Notes: generated by a model not told the origin, from the letters alone. A DNA stretch of 64,000 nt from Papio anubis (GCF_008728515.1 NC_044985.1:83863392-83927391); one strand, 5' to 3'. Positions 20,986 to 33,425 are shown, counted from the stretch's first letter. Program-made: numbers and translations.

Positions 20986-22929
20986 CCCTGTTTAAGATTC
21001 TACCCTAAATGGTTAAACAGAGAAGGCAAGACAGTTCTTGTGCATTTGGCTACATAAATGAGCCACAACATGTACTTTATGGTTCAGTTACTTTCATTTT
21101 GTTGTTTCCTAGGATATAATCTTCTGGGCTGCCTTGTCCCAAATACTGGGTAACCCTGCTCTCCATCTGGTACCTATTCTGTGGGCATTGCAGGGACTTT
21201 CATTTCCTGTATTCCAGTCTGGAATCTTTGAGACCCCTAATTTCAAATTGGAAGGGGATAAAATTGGTCCTGCATTTCTGAATTTAGAAAAGTTAAACAT
21301 TCTTGAGTCCATTTGTGTCGTGAAGGTGTACACACACACACACACACACACACACATCACACACTCCAAACAATGTAATTAATATGTAACAAATGCTGTG
21401 CATAGTAATAACATTGATTTTAACTTGTAGATTTATACAACTGAATCATTATATTGTGTTATATGTAAATGTACAAATTTTAATTGTAAGAAATAAAATA
21501 TTGAGAATTCTATTACTGCAGAATTATTCATTTCAAAATATATTTCTGATTTTGAATTTCTTCCAATGATCTAAAAATAGTTAAATAATTTTTTTGCTTT
21601 TATTTTAAATATGAATTCCTTTTGACTTGATCATCTATCATCTGAGGTTCCTAGTTTTCCTCTGAATTAAATTCTATGACTGAATTTGTAATCCCTGAAA
21701 ATAGTGGTTAAAAATGTAAGCATCAGCAACATACGCAAAACCCTTCTCATGTTAAAATGTTTACTATTAATATGTGTGATTATGCAATACTTTAAGCACT
21801 TACTAGTACTTGAAAGATTTTGTCTTCAAATAGCTCTAATATTCCCTGGAGTTTTAAGTAAGAATATTTACTTGCTGTTTTAAAAATGGTTAAAAAAATC
21901 CTAGATGAATATGTGACCAGAGATTTAATAAGTCTCTTTAAGTTTAATAAAGGGCAGGGAAAGAAAGGAAACTAACATTTCTTATGAGCATATGTGCCAA
22001 CTTGTGTGCTAGGTCCTGTCATATATGGTCTCTCATTTTATTATGGGTAAAAAGCTTAGAGCAAAACAAAGGAAAACTACCAATGAACTTTGAGGATTTA
22101 ACAGAAGTGTGATGATTTTACTGAATTTATGCAGATATTTTCCAATGCCTACTTTAAGTTCAAATTGATAATGAGCATTTATTCGAACTCCTTGAAGACA
22201 TCACCTCTGGTATATAATTAAAATGAAACCTCCTGGGCTTACCTTAATTAACTAAAAATGAGTGCAACATTTTGACCTTCTATTTCTCCTATTCTGTCAT
22301 GTTAGTATGATATTAAAATTACATTTTACTTAGTTCCTCTTTGTTCAGATTATTTTCTAAAAAATCTGAGAACAGATTTGCATTAGGTGTGATATGTTCT
22401 TCGCTGAATGTTGCAAAAATGAATTTCATTTGTATTTGATAGACTTCATTGACATAAAGTAAGATATTTTTAGGTTACTTCTAATTCAAGTTTTCAATTG
22501 TTAATGAATTTGTAGCAAAAATAACAATTTTTAAAAATAATGGTACTTAAAAGGACCCATTTGTACCTCTAAAGTGGACTGAAATTGTCCAAGCATGTGA
22601 TCGTCAAATATAACTTACTGGAGGGGCAAAAATATCTTTTATTCTGATTCACAATGAATAGTCACTAATACAAAAGATTTTAAAAATCCATCCTTAAAAA
22701 AACAAAAAAGAAAGAAAGCTTTGCCCCTTCCAGGAGCAATTTGTAGAAGGTGTAGTATAATGAGGCATTCTTCAATTATGCATGAGTAGAAAAACATGGA
22801 TAAAAGCATTTTGGGGAGTTGCCATATACTATTTTAGTTCCCTAAAGTGGAAATTTAATAAATGGTATTCAAGTGACTTAAAAGAGTCATATTATGAATA
22901 AGAATTATAAACATTTGGGAGCATAGAAC
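20986..22929. other. AT-rich intergenic, one (CA)n microsatellite
   Basis: Apart from the (CA)n tract at 21330-21356 nothing could be assigned. Short A-rich runs occur near 22690-22715. No open frame beyond those created by the microsatellite. Confidence 0.45.
21330..21356. repeat. (CA)n microsatellite
   Basis: About thirteen uninterrupted CA units, seen directly, followed by 'tcacacac'. Likely polymorphic in length. Confidence 0.95.
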
Positions 22930-23065
22930 CATCATATTAGTCTCTCGTTTGATTTGCACAACAGTCCAGTAAGTTCTCTGTCATTATCCCCATTCCCCGT
23001 TTACAGGTGATATGCTTGTTAGAGGCTGGCCAAGATAAGAACATTCCCAGTAACAGATTTTGAAT
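22930..23065 (-). mobile_element. MIR SINE, minus strand
   Basis: 'ttgcacaacagtccagtaag', then 'tcattatccccattccccgtttacagg' and 'agaggctggccaaga' fit the reverse MIR order. Diverged. Confidence 0.65.
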
Positions 23066-23255
23066 CCCTGTCGGCCCCCTTTTCCAAGAGGTTTAATTGG
23101 AAGCATCAGTGACACATTATTACATTTATATAATACATATGTAATACATATGTTAATGTATTATAATTATACATTATTATTTACTTTTGTTATATCTCAC
23201 CTACATTCAACTCCTGTTAGCTTAGCCAAATTCAAGACATTGTGTAGATTGTAGA

Positions 23256-23441
23256 CCAGTACTTTTAACATGAACCTGTGAAGAATTGCCTACAAAGATT
23301 GTTAAACCACAGACTTTCAGGCCCAAACTCCAAAGATTCTGATTTAGGAGTCTCTGTGAGACCCAGAGTTTGCATTTTTACAAGTTCTCAAGTGATGCTC
23401 CTGCTGCCAGTCCAAGGTCTACTCTTTGAGTAATACAGGTT
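23256..23441 (+). mobile_element. MER5A, hAT-Charlie non-autonomous transposon
   Basis: 'gattgttaaaccacagact', 'ccaaactccaaagattctgattta', 'gagtttgcatttttacaagttc', 'agtgatgctcctgctgc' and 'actctttgagtaa' follow the MER5A consensus end to end. At about 186 bases it is near full length. Confidence 0.85.
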
Positions 23442-24389
23442 ATAAGCTACTGGTTTTACTGATCATTTACTTATTTAAAATGTTTAAAGTTATTTATTTA
23501 ATGTAGTGCCTAATAAAATAATAGATTGCTAAAGCCACAAGGCTAGGAGGTCAGCAATAATGGCTTTAATACTAACAGGGCCAGTTGGCATGATTATGAG
23601 CTGTGCAGTTCTAGAGGGTGTTACTTTCACAGTCTACAACCTGCACAACTGTCCACTGCATCCTTGAGTGGTAAATATATTGTTCCAGGAATAGGGGTGG
23701 GAGGAAAAGAGGCAGAGAAGGGGAGGAAATAGTAATGATTTGGCCATTAGGTTTTGGAGATTTTCCAGACCCAGGAATGTTATTGTAGCCCATCTAATCA
23801 AGCTGATTTGGGGCCAGAATGTGTATCTAAAAAGAAAATCTGAGATCAGCTTTGGAAGTCAGGGTTTTGGGGAGAATTGAAGCTCATATAGTACTATGTG
23901 GGATCCAGGAGACAAACAGCATCACGAAGTTGGGGAGAAGATCATACTATCATTCTACTTATTTCTACACAGAACACTCAGTGACTCTGGTGGAACACGC
24001 CCCTGGCAGCATCAGGAGACAGTGCCCAGGCACCATCAGTGAGGATCCTAGCAGCAAAGGAAGTGTAAAGATGCTTCATCTGAGTGCCTGGCAAATAACT
24101 GTTTCCTCACAAAGGCAGGGCCAGAAGAACTGAGTCACCATGAGACACCACCTGGGGTCTCCAGGGCAGAGGGGACCTTCAAGGAGACTCCAACGGGGGA
24201 TGGAGCTAAGATCTCAGGGCAATGCAGGTGGGAATATAAAGCTTGCTCAATATTATTAATAACATAACCTCTTTCACATTCACAGGCTGATAAGTTCTGA
24301 GGACATAAAAAAAAAGAAATCAAAAATGCCAGCAATTATAAGAATACAAATTGCATGCGTTTCCACCCCCTATCCTCTTGCCCCTTTGG
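23442..24389. other. Intergenic, unassigned
   Basis: No convincing family match. A 93-codon frame at 23852-24133 shows no domain. Confidence 0.4.
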
Positions 24390-24722
24390 TTTTTTTTGTT
24401 TTTGGTTGTTTTTTTGGTTGTTTTTTTTTTTTTTTTGAGACAGGGTCTTGCTCTGTCACCGAGGCTGAAGTGCAGTAGTGTGATCACAGCTCACTACAGC
24501 CTCAACCCCCAGGCTCTAGCGATCCTCCCAGCTCAGCCTCTCAAATAGCTTGGACTACAGAAACATGCTACCACACCCAGCTAAACTTTTGTTTTTGTTT
24601 TTTTGTAGGTATGGGTCTAATTACATTGCCCAGGCTGGTTTTGAACTTCTGGGCTCAAGCAATCCTTCTGCCTTGACCACCCAAAGTGTTGGGATTACAG
24701 GTGTGGGCTACCATGCCTGACC
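24390..24722 (-). mobile_element. AluJ, minus strand
   Basis: A T-rich tail interrupted by G (from 24390) is followed by 'gagacagggtcttgctctgtc', both monomers, and the end 'accatgcctgacc'. Heavy divergence fits subfamily J. Confidence 0.88.
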
Positions 24723-25285
24723 AAGCATTCCCTTTTGTGATAGGAATATGTTTATTATTTTACTATGTCACACACCATGAGCAATTCACTTTTCTAATTA
24801 ATCTCTGCTTCTTTAAATCTCCACTTCACAGACACTTTAGTTTGTCATAAGGTTGTGACATCTGACACAAACCCACAGTCCAGTGAGTGTGAGGGCAGCA
24901 GGCGACCCAGTTTGCCTAAGCTCAGCTCGACTAAATTGTAGAGACCATTCTCTGCTCCTCCCAGCATTTCCTCCATGGCCTGTGGAGTGGGAAAATCCAT
25001 TTCTTTGAAAGTAATGGGAAGAGAGTGTCTGTCCTCTTTCCACCTCACTACTACTCCCCAAGGAAGGAATAATATATCTGTGAATTTGGAGAAAGGAACT
25101 GAACTGTTTCTAGCTTAGTTCTTTCTGCTTTTGATATGGCTAGCCCCTGTGGAAATAAACATTCTCCTCATCTTCCAAGAAGGGGTTTGCCCTCCATGGG
25201 ACAGAATCCATAGTTTTATGGTGGTAGCTGGTGGCTAACCTAGTTCAGAATGATTTGGTTGCTGTTTCAAGCTACATTCTTCCAT
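24723..25285. other. Unassigned non-coding sequence
   Basis: No recognised feature. Confidence 0.4.
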
Positions 25286-25289
25286 CAGG

Positions 25290-25740
25290 GTCTCAACAAG
25301 AAAAAGATGGCACACTCCAATTAGAAGAATTTGAGGAGGGTTTATTTTCAAAGGGACTGTTGACAAAGATGGGAACAGAGTGTAGCAAAAGAACAAAGGA
25401 TAACACCAGGACAGAGCCGGTGACAGCAGAGGGTAGGGAGAGATTATCAGGACCTCGAAATAGAGAATCTATAGAAAGGTCACCTTGAGAGGAGCTGTGA
25501 GCTTCAGAATGCAGAGCAGTGACCGTTGATCAAAGGACACAGCCAGCCTGGGGCGATCGTATAGGAAGAAAGTCAGGAAGATAAATACTCTAGTGCCACT
25601 CTTTTTCATTCCTCTCTTCTCCCACCAGGGCTTCCTGTTGACTGAATCCAGCCAGAAGCCAAGGGTAAAGGAACCCATTGCTATAGTTGTACAATATATG
25701 ATGAGGGCTCCCCCACATATCACCTTGGCGCTGCCCATCA
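25290..25740 (-). mobile_element. LTR-like repeat, copy 1 (partner 30285-30655)
   Basis: Shares blocks with 30285-30655: 'acagcagagggtagggagag', 'agccagcctggggcga', 'aagaaagtcaggaagataaata', 'gccagaagccaagg' and 'acatatcaccttgg'. Both read the same way. Minus-strand translations share a G-F-W-L-D-S stretch, which only reflects shared DNA. The family is an old mammalian LTR-like repeat that I cannot name. Confidence 0.6.
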
Positions 25741-26184
25741 CCATTCATGCCTACTCAATGGCTTCTAACTGAAAGCACATGCAATTCTTTACCTGATGGA
25801 TTTCCTAAGCCAATGTAATCGACTTGACCTGTACACGGAGCAGCTAAAGGTCCCTGACAGGTAGTGAATTCTGAAAGCACTCCTCAACCAATGACTGATA
25901 GGAGTTGAAGGATAGCTACCACAACTCTTTGCCCCTCACAGGTCATTCCAAGGCATGTTCTACCCATTTCCAAGAGTTCACCAGTAGGATCAAGCTTCAA
26001 TTGTCAACAGTAGCAATGCTTGATATCATATCCTTTATTAGGCTTCATCTCCTTCCCTGTCTCACTTCTCATTGCCCTATCTGTACTTCTAAGGATTCCC
26101 ACCTAAATAAGCTATTTTACTCAAGTCCTCAATTTAAGGTCTTCTCTGGGTGCACCCAGACCATGCCAGTAGAACATATAGGAC
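25741..26184. other. Possible further LTR-related sequence, unassigned
   Basis: A 'gctattttactcaagtcctcaatttaagg' block near 26110 is reminiscent of an LTR end, but I could not place it. Confidence 0.3.
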
Positions 26185-26430
26185 AAAAGAATCAGTAAAC
26201 ATCCATAACAACCTAATCATGTTATTTGGAAACATGGAGAATAATGCCAGAAAAATCAGGTAAAACAATACAAAGTGATTGCCTCTGGGGATGGGCTTTG
26301 GGATAGGGATGGAGAAACAGGTGGCCAAGGAACAGCTGGTGTTTGTTAAAACTTTGTAGTAATGTTTGATGGTTTGATATATATACATGTATTTCTTTTA
26401 CAAAAATAAAATGTAATATTAAAATATGTT
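26185..26430 (+). mobile_element. L1M-like 3' end
   Basis: 'gtgattgcctctggggatgggc', then 'ggtttgatatatatac' and a terminal 'acaaaaataaaatgtaatatt' resemble an L1M 3' terminus. Subfamily unclear. Confidence 0.5.
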
Positions 26431-27055
26431 TTTGACTTGCAGGATAGGAGCAGCAATGGAGTAAAAGAAAAATAAAGAAATACAAACTGATTAAGCTAGA
26501 GGGAGAAAGAAATTTTCTTGGGAGAAATGTGATCTTAGTGGTCAGGCTAGAAAAGTATGAAGAGAAAAATGAGATAGTGGAGGCCAAATTTAATCTACCC
26601 AATATGGAGAGGGAGATGCAACAGAGTCTAACTGCTCATAAATATGGAAGAATAAGACAGGGTGAAGTTTTAGTCATTACTGCTCCTTAAAAGGCAAACG
26701 GGGCTCAAAAGAAATGTAAAAGAGAAAGAATGAAAATCTCAGAGGGCAAACTGGAAAGGCATCCCTTGAGATATTTCAGAGGCAATAAGTACTGAATAGC
26801 ATTCTCTAAAGCCATAAATAGGATGCCCATAAAAATGCAAACTGGGAAGTACACCTTGGAGAATGAAATGGCTTTACTAAACAGTAACAGAAAACCTGGA
26901 CGGCTTTGAGAGGAAATGATGAAGATCAACACAGAATATGCAAAACATCATTAGGTGGGTAAATTTCATGGTGACCCAGTTCTTGTAGCAGGAATCCAGA
27001 TATTGCCTGTCCTGTGAGAGAACACACTCCAAAAATTTATAGAATCAAGAGGTTC
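26431..27055. other. Unassigned A-rich sequence
   Basis: No family recognised. It may be additional degraded LINE sequence, given the A-rich plus strand. Confidence 0.35.
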
Positions 27056-27984
27056 TGCTTCTAGGAATGGCTGAATAAGCTCCTGTTAAACCATAGATAA
27101 CAACTATAAAATTTAGGAAAAATATAGTAACATGACAATCTGAAGGCCTAGAGAGTGAACAAAAAAAGGCAGATTTTGGAAGAGTGTAGCACAGGGAAGA
27201 AGAAGGTGGTATGGGGTAAGTTTCCCACCTTTATGGCTTTAGCCCAGGGATTGGCTGCAGTTGGCACCATGCAGAGCAGCTAGAACTCTGATAGAAAATC
27301 CAGTTGTTCTGCCCTGGAGAAGCAGAAGACAAAGAGTGGTAGAATTCAGCTTTAAGAAAGTAAAAGAATTATCCCAGAAAGTATTTAGAGAGATGGAGTT
27401 CCAAATAACTGCATACATCTCTGCCTGACCCCTGAAGTTTAGATAAGGATAAAAGAACTGGACTGAGATTTGAACTACCACTCAAGAAACAAAGTGTGAA
27501 GTTTGAGTCTAACCAAATTAATTGCCTGACTAAATCCAAACGAGAAAAGAGAAACACCCTTCAGAGGAATTTAACACAATTCAATTTCTACAGCATAATA
27601 ATCATGATGTCTAGGGTATAATCTAAGATATCCAACACATAAAAACTAGTAAATTATGACCCATTCTGGAGAGAAACACCAATCAATATGAACCAAACCC
27701 AAAGTGATTAAACATTAGAATTAGCAGACAAGAGGACGAGAGTTTTAAAGCAACTTTTAACCAATGGTCAGTGAGATACAGGAAAACATGATCAAAATGA
27801 ATTAAAAGATAGGAAATTTCAGCAGAAAAGCAGAAACTATAAAAAGGGCAAATGGAAATTCTAAAACTGAAAGGTAAAATTCTTGAAATAAAAAATTTAC
27901 TGAATGAAGCATAACAAGTTCGACTGAGGAAAGAGAGAATTTTAAGATAGATTAATAGAAAGTGTCTGATCTAAAGGATAGGCA

Positions 27985-28272
27985 GGCTGGGCATGGTGGC
28001 TCACATCCCAGCACTTTGGGAGGCTGAGGTGGGAGAACTGCTTGAGCTCAGGAGTTCGAGAACAGCCATGGCAACATGGTGAGACTCCATCCCTACAGAA
28101 CACAAACAAACAAAAATTAGCTGGGTGCGGTGGTGCATGCCTGTAGTTCCAGCTACTCAGAAGGCTGAAGCGGGAGGATTGCTTGAGCCTGGGAGGTGGA
28201 AACTGCAGTGAGCCATGATCATGCCACTGCACTCCAGCCTAGGTGACAGAGTAACCCTTACAAAAAAAAAAG
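27985..28272 (+). mobile_element. AluJ within the L1M
   Basis: Starts 'ggctgggcatggtggctca', has both monomers, the linker 'acaaacaaacaaaaattagc', and a short A tail followed by a (GA)n run. Several positions fit the oldest dimeric Alu class. A short deletion removes part of 'cctgtaat' in the left monomer. Confidence 0.88.
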
Positions 28273-28276
28273 AAGA

Positions 28277-28294
28277 TGAGAGAGAGAGAGAGAA
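28277..28294. repeat. (GA)n microsatellite next to an Alu tail
   Basis: 'gagagagagagagag' follows directly after the Alu A tail, a usual birthplace of such repeats. Confidence 0.8.
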
Positions 28295-29510
28295 AGGAAG
28301 ATTGATTAAAAGACAGATACTCAGGAACCTGAGAGACAGTATCAAAATGCCTAACACATTTATGATTGGAGTCCCAGAAGAACAGTAAAAAAAGAATGGG
28401 GAAGACAAGATTATTTGGAGAAATTATGACCAAAATTTTTCTAAATTTGGTAAAAGTTATACATTTATAGATTGAAGAGGCTTAGCAAAACTCAAGTGTA
28501 ATGAATATGAAGAAAACCATGCCTACTACATGATAAACTGCTAAAAACAAAAAAAAAAACAAAGAAAAAATCTTCAAAGCAGCCTGAGGGAAAAAAATAT
28601 ATCGTCTCATTATATAGGAGTTATCATTAACTCCTTATTAGAATCAAAGGAGGCCAAAGGGCAGTGGAATGACATATTTAAAGTGCTGAAAGAAAAAAAG
28701 TATAGCCAGAGACAATACCCTTCAAGAATAAAGAGGAAATAAAGACTAAATACAGATTTTTCAAAAAGAAACTAATAAGAAGATTCATCATCAGAAGACC
28801 TGTACTAAAAGAAATAGAACATTATTTAGGCTGGAGGGAAATGATACTAGATGGAAACTTAACGGATAAAAAGCATTAAAAATGGTAAAGAGCTGGGTAA
28901 TTATTAAAACCTCTTTTTTCCCCAACTTTTAAAAAGCATGCAGTTTAGCTTTATAATATATGGAGATGCAATAAATAAGGCAACTATAGCATGAAGGAAA
29001 AATGAGGTAAATGAACCTCTATAAATGTAAGCTTTCTACATTTTACACAAAATAGTAAGTAATAACCCTAAGTGGACCATAAAAAGTTAAGGATAGATAT
29101 TGTCATTCCTAGAGCAATTAATAAAATGTATGATGCTAAGAGGTATGGCTAATGGCCTATTGATAGACTGAAATGGAATTCTAAAATATATTCAATTGGT
29201 CCTAAAAAAGGCATAAAAGAAGAATAAACAAATCAACAGAGGGGACAAACAGAAAAGAATACCAAAATGGTAGAAATAAATCTAACCACATCAATAAAAT
29301 CAATTTAAAAGTGAAAGGAATCTTTTCAATAAACGGCACTGGAATAACTGGATATCCATATGGAGGAGAAGAGTCTTTGACCCATAGCTCACATTGTACA
29401 CAACAATTAATTTGCAATGAACAGAGACTTAAATATAAATCTAAAACCATAACTCTTTTAGAAGAGAACTTAGGTGAATAGCTTTATGACTTGGAGACAA
29501 ACAACATCCC

Positions 29511-30222
29511 TTTTTTTTAACTTTTATTTTAAGCTCAGGGGTACATGCACAGGTACATAGGCAAACTTGTGTCATGGGGTTTTGTTGTACAGATTATTTC
29601 ATCACCCAGTTCTTAACCCTTATACCCATTAGTTATTTTTCCTGATCTTCTACCTCCTTCCACCCTCCACCCTCTGACAGGCCCTAGAGTGTATTGTTCC
29701 CCTCTGTGTGCCCATGTGTTCTCATCATTTAGCTCCCACTTCTAAGTGAGAACATGCAGTATTTAGTTTTCTGTTCCTACATTAGTTTACTAAGGATAAT
29801 GGCCTCCAGTTCCATCCATGTCCCTGCAGAGGACATTACCCCATTCTTTTTTATGGTTGCAAGTATTCCATGGTGTATATGCACATTTTCTTTATCTGGT
29901 CTATCATCGATGGGCATTTGGGTTGATTCCATGTCTTTGCTATTGTGAATAGTGCTGCAGTGAACATACATGTGCATGTGTCTTTGTAATAGAATGATTT
30001 ATATTCCGTTGGGTATATACCCAGCAATGGGATTGCTGGGTGGAACGGTATTTCTGCTTTTAGGTCTTTCAGGAATCACCGCACTATCTTCCACAATGGT
30101 TGAGCTAATTTACACTCCCACTAACAGTGGACAAGCATTCCTTATTCTCCACAACCTCACCAGCATCTGTTATTTTTTGACTTTTTAGTAATAGGCATTC
30201 TGACTGGTGTGAGATGGCAACA
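29511..30222 (-). mobile_element. Primate L1 3' end, minus strand, nested in L1M
   Basis: A T-rich start is followed by 'acttttattttaagctcaggg', 'gtgagaacatgcagtattta', 'tccatccatgtccctgcag', 'tgttgggtatatacccag'-like text and 'ctgactggtgtgagatgg'. It is a 5'-truncated copy of about 710 bases. A short 'caacat' flanks both ends (about 29503 and 30223), a candidate target-site duplication. The host L1M continues after it. Confidence 0.88.
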
Positions 30223-30284
30223 TTTTTTTAGGACACAGAAGCAGTAACTGACTTGGGGAAAAAGATAAATTAGACTTGGCCAAA
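30223..30284 (+). mobile_element. Resumption of host L1M after nested L1
   Basis: 'caacatttttttaggacaca' followed by 'aaaaagataaattagacttggcc' continues the ORF2 text that stops before 29511. Confidence 0.5.
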
Positions 30285-30655
30285 AAGAAGGGCACTGTTT
30301 ATTAGGTCGTAATCAGGTTACAGGAGAATGAATACAGATAGTGTCAGAACAAAGCTGGTAATAGCAGAGGGCAAGGAGAGGTTACCACAAACTAGAAGGA
30401 GAGACTTTTGTAGCAAGCATGGTTGTGATCTTCAGAACCTTGTGATCTGATCAAGGTTGCGTCAGCCAGCCTGAGGCAATCCAGTAGGAAGACAGCCAGG
30501 GAAATAAATAGTCTAACAGCATTCTCCTCCATCTCTCCCATTTCTTGCCAGGGTTCTCTCTTGATAGAATCCAACCAGAAGCCAAAGGAAAGGAAGCCGG
30601 TTGATATGATTGCAGGAGGCACTGTAGGGGCCCCACACACATCACCTTGGCATTT
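30285..30655 (-). mobile_element. LTR-like repeat, copy 2 (partner 25290-25740)
   Basis: Same family and orientation as 25290-25740, ending 'ccacacacatcaccttgg'. The two copies are strongly diverged and the DNA between them is LINE and Alu, so they are unlikely to be the two LTRs of one provirus. Confidence 0.6.
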
Positions 30656-31253
30656 AGATTCTCAAGTTATATTTGCCAAAATCACCTTTTAGCATTTTTA
30701 TTACATGATTACATAGGAACTACCGACAGGGTCATTCCAGTAGTTCCTACAGACACATGTTCAGATCCCTGCTGACTCAGCTTCCTAGCTCCTTCAGTCT
30801 CTCATGCTTCTCATTATAAGTTTAGGGATTCCAGAAAGCATACTGTCTTGGACAGGATATATACACGGCACCTAGTAGACTCCCTTCTGAGAAAGCTCTT
30901 GAGTGACTTCCACACTCATTGCCTGCTGCTGAGGACTTCCTTATCCCTCATCACCATGCGTTTTTATCATTGATCTCCTTATCCTAGGAATATCCAGAGT
31001 GGAATTAAGCAGGCAGATATCTATGTTTGCCAACAAGGTTTGAGAGGGATTGTCAGGCACATGTGTTGCCCTGGAATTTTAACTGACTGACTAAACTACA
31101 ATTTGGATGTGAGAGAGTGTAAGACAGCCAGGTAACTAGTAGTATTTAGAGAAAAGAGCAGTTAAATTGCCAACATAGTAGAGCACTGGAGTAAGATTAG
31201 ACGCTAACTTCTGAAGAGATTAATACAAAACAGATTTGCTAAATCTCAAACTG
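30656..31253. other. Unassigned non-coding sequence
   Basis: No recognised feature. Confidence 0.4.
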
Positions 31254-31554
31254 TTTTTTTTTTTTTTTTTTTGAGACAGAGTCTAGCTCTGTTGCCCAGG
31301 CTGGAGTACAGTGGCATGATCTCAGCTCACTGGCACTTCCGCCTCCTGGCTTCAAGTTACTCTCCTGCCTCAACCTCCTGAGTAACTTGGACTACAGACA
31401 TACACCACGATGCCTGGCTAATTTTTTGTATTTTTAGTAGAGATAGGGTTTAGCATGTTGGCCCAGCTGATCTTGAACTCCTGACCTCAAGCGATTCACC
31501 CGCCTTGGCCTCCCACAGTGCTGGGATTACAGGCATGAGCCACGGCGCCTGGCC
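31254..31554 (-). mobile_element. AluS, minus strand, full length
   Basis: T19 tail, 'gagacagagtctagctctgttgcccaggc', both monomers, ending 'gccacggcgcctggcc'. An imperfect target-site duplication, CTCAAACTGTTT before and CTCAGCTGTTT after, brackets the element. Confidence 0.92.
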
Positions 31555-32485
31555 CTCAGCTGTTTCTTGAACCAATTTTCAAGTTTTCATGAGACTTGCT
31601 GAGACTTTCTGATACATCCTAATAAACCTGAGGAGACCAGAAACTATCTCAGTTCCTCGTAACCTTAAAAAGCCCAGGTGTTTCTTTCAGTTAAGTGACA
31701 AGGCATTTTTAAAAAGGGAAACTTATTGCATCACACAATTGAATGGTCTTGAAGTATTCCACCAAAGTTTGACCTGGGAGTTCAATGATATCACCAAGGA
31801 CTTTTCTCACTGTCTGTCCCTTCTGCCATCTGCAGTGTTGGCTTCATTTCCACATCTATTCATTCCAAATAGATGCTTTCCTCTTGTGGCAGCAGTTTCA
31901 GCCCTTACAATTTTACAATCCCCTGTTTGGAGGAGTAGAGAATAAATTTCTGAAAGTTGCTGAACTAGTCTTAAGATGCGCTCTCATTGAACCAATTTAG
32001 GTCACATTCCCTATCCATGAACCCATCTCAGGGGCTAGGAACAATGAAAGAGCTAATTTGTCAATATTCCACACCTGAAGCTAAATGTGGGCTCAGCTTT
32101 TATAAAACTACATGGGTACCCAAAGATGTTGGAGGCTATAGAGAACAAGATAGAGAATGGATGCTTAGAGACAACACATATGTCCATATATATCCAGTAC
32201 TTAGCAGAAATAGCTACCCAAAAACAGACCTCTGCAAGCACTGTTTTATTGAGCCGTGGCATTCCACTATGAGAAAGTAAGCCTTGGCCCTCCAGTAACA
32301 TGCCAATATTCCTGTTAAGATGATACATTCAGACATAATCATCATTCCTGGGCAGACTTGAGGAAGGGTGAAAGCATGAGAGCTTGGCTACCTAAGAAGA
32401 AGAAACCACCAGAAAAGGAAGTGAAGAAAAAGAGAATTGAGAGGTTAATGGCAAATGTACCTCATTAAAAAATTTGCCAAGTGTG
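31555..32485. other. Unassigned non-coding sequence
   Basis: No family recognised. The 97-codon frame at 31987-32280 has no domain and is probably chance. Confidence 0.4.
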
Positions 32486-32781
32486 GGCCGGGCATGGTGG
32501 CTCAAGCCTGTAATCCCAGCATTTTGGGAGGCTGAGGTGGGAGGATTGCTTGAGTTTAGGAGTTCGAGACCAGTCTGGGCAACCTGGTGAAATCCCATCT
32601 CTACAGAAAATCATCCAGGCATGGTGGCTCATGCCTACAGTCCCAGGTATTGGGGAGACTGAGATGGGTGGATTGCTTGAGCCCAGGAGGTCCAGGCTGC
32701 AAATGAACTGTGTTTGTGCCACTGCACTCCAGCCTGGGTGACAGAGCAAGACCCTGCCCCCACAACCCTCCCACAAAAAAA
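32486..32781 (+). mobile_element. AluJ, full length
   Basis: 'ggccgggcatggtggctca' to a short A tail, with J-type right-monomer sequence 'gaggtccaggctgca'. A target-site duplication, TTGCCAAGTG, precedes it (32473) and follows it (32783). Confidence 0.92.
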
Positions 32782-32784
32782 ATT

Positions 32785-33425
32785 GCCAAGTGGACACTTC
32801 CCACTGCCAATAATAAGGTGTCTCTGGGCTGAACTGAGCAGGCTGAGAATGTCCATTTGCTATCCCTGGCCTAACAATGGCTTCAGGACTTCTCAGACGA
32901 CTCTATTTATCTGAGACATTTTCGTTTAAATTCTGGTGGGCCACTCCAAGGAACGAACATAAATCTAATCCAGGAATTCTCTCTTTAATAAATTGAAATT
33001 AAAAAGATCTGTAATCACCCATCCTCTTTCCGCTTTCTACTAAATTGCACAGATATACACATACTGTTAAAGGTATTCTATTCTTGTTAGGGCCAAAATT
33101 TATGCAGAAAAGATGCTTCATGAAATAACCCTGAATTTTTCCCTAATGTATGAATTCAGAGTTAGGAGCATTCTAAGGTGTCAGTTAGGCACGTTCATTC
33201 ATAATTCATACCTACCCTGCCTCCCATTCCTCCTATCCCCACCCTACTGAAGGCCCAGGAACTATCTGGATCAAAGCAAGCTTATAGAACGCAAATTGGA
33301 TAAGCAAGTAAACCAATGGAGCAGAAAACCAAAAGTGTTGCTTTATTCCTCTCTATAAAAATAAGAAAGTTAATAAGACACTTCAAAATTAGAGTAAGTA
33401 AAGAATGTATTTTTAAGAATTACGC
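32785..33425. other. Unassigned; includes source copy of a templated insert
   Basis: Apart from 33098-33164, which is duplicated at 34271-34335, nothing is recognised. Confidence 0.4.
33098..33164 (+). repeat. Dispersed duplicate P (partner 34271-34335)
   Basis: 'atttatgcagaaaagatg', 'aataaccctgaa' and 'attcagagtta' recur in the same order and orientation 1.17 kb downstream. Identity is about 86% with two small gaps. This copy is not inside recognisable L1 sequence and so is the likely source. Confidence 0.8.

Larger units (their letters stand above)
27060..29505 (+). mobile_element. Old L1M body (ORF1 region to ORF2 end), interrupted
   Basis: Plus-strand L1 text: 'agaattagcagacaagagga' near 27718, 'gattggagtcccagaagaac' near 28365, 'gaggccaaagggcagtggaatgacatatttaaagt' near 28650 and 'tagaacattatttaggctgg'. 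An ORF2 tail follows at 29310-29480 ('aataactggatatccatatgg'). Thousands of bases of ORF2 are missing between the last two blocks, so the copy is internally deleted or composite. An AluJ and a minus-strand L1 interrupt it. No frame is intact. Confidence 0.75.

Noticed and set aside
21109..21382. Val/Cys and Thr/His repeat peptides
   Set aside because: They come from the (CA)n microsatellite.
25290..30655. A complete provirus bounded by the two LTR-like copies
   Set aside because: The interior is L1M, nested L1 and Alu rather than gag/pol, and the copies are too diverged.
32465..32856. Four overlapping minus-strand frames of 69-110 codons with tryptophan/proline-rich peptides
   Set aside because: They are antisense Alu translations, a frequent false positive. 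The same applies to frames at 1177-1508, 5129-5417, 33517-33801, 46612-47024 and 57377-57691.
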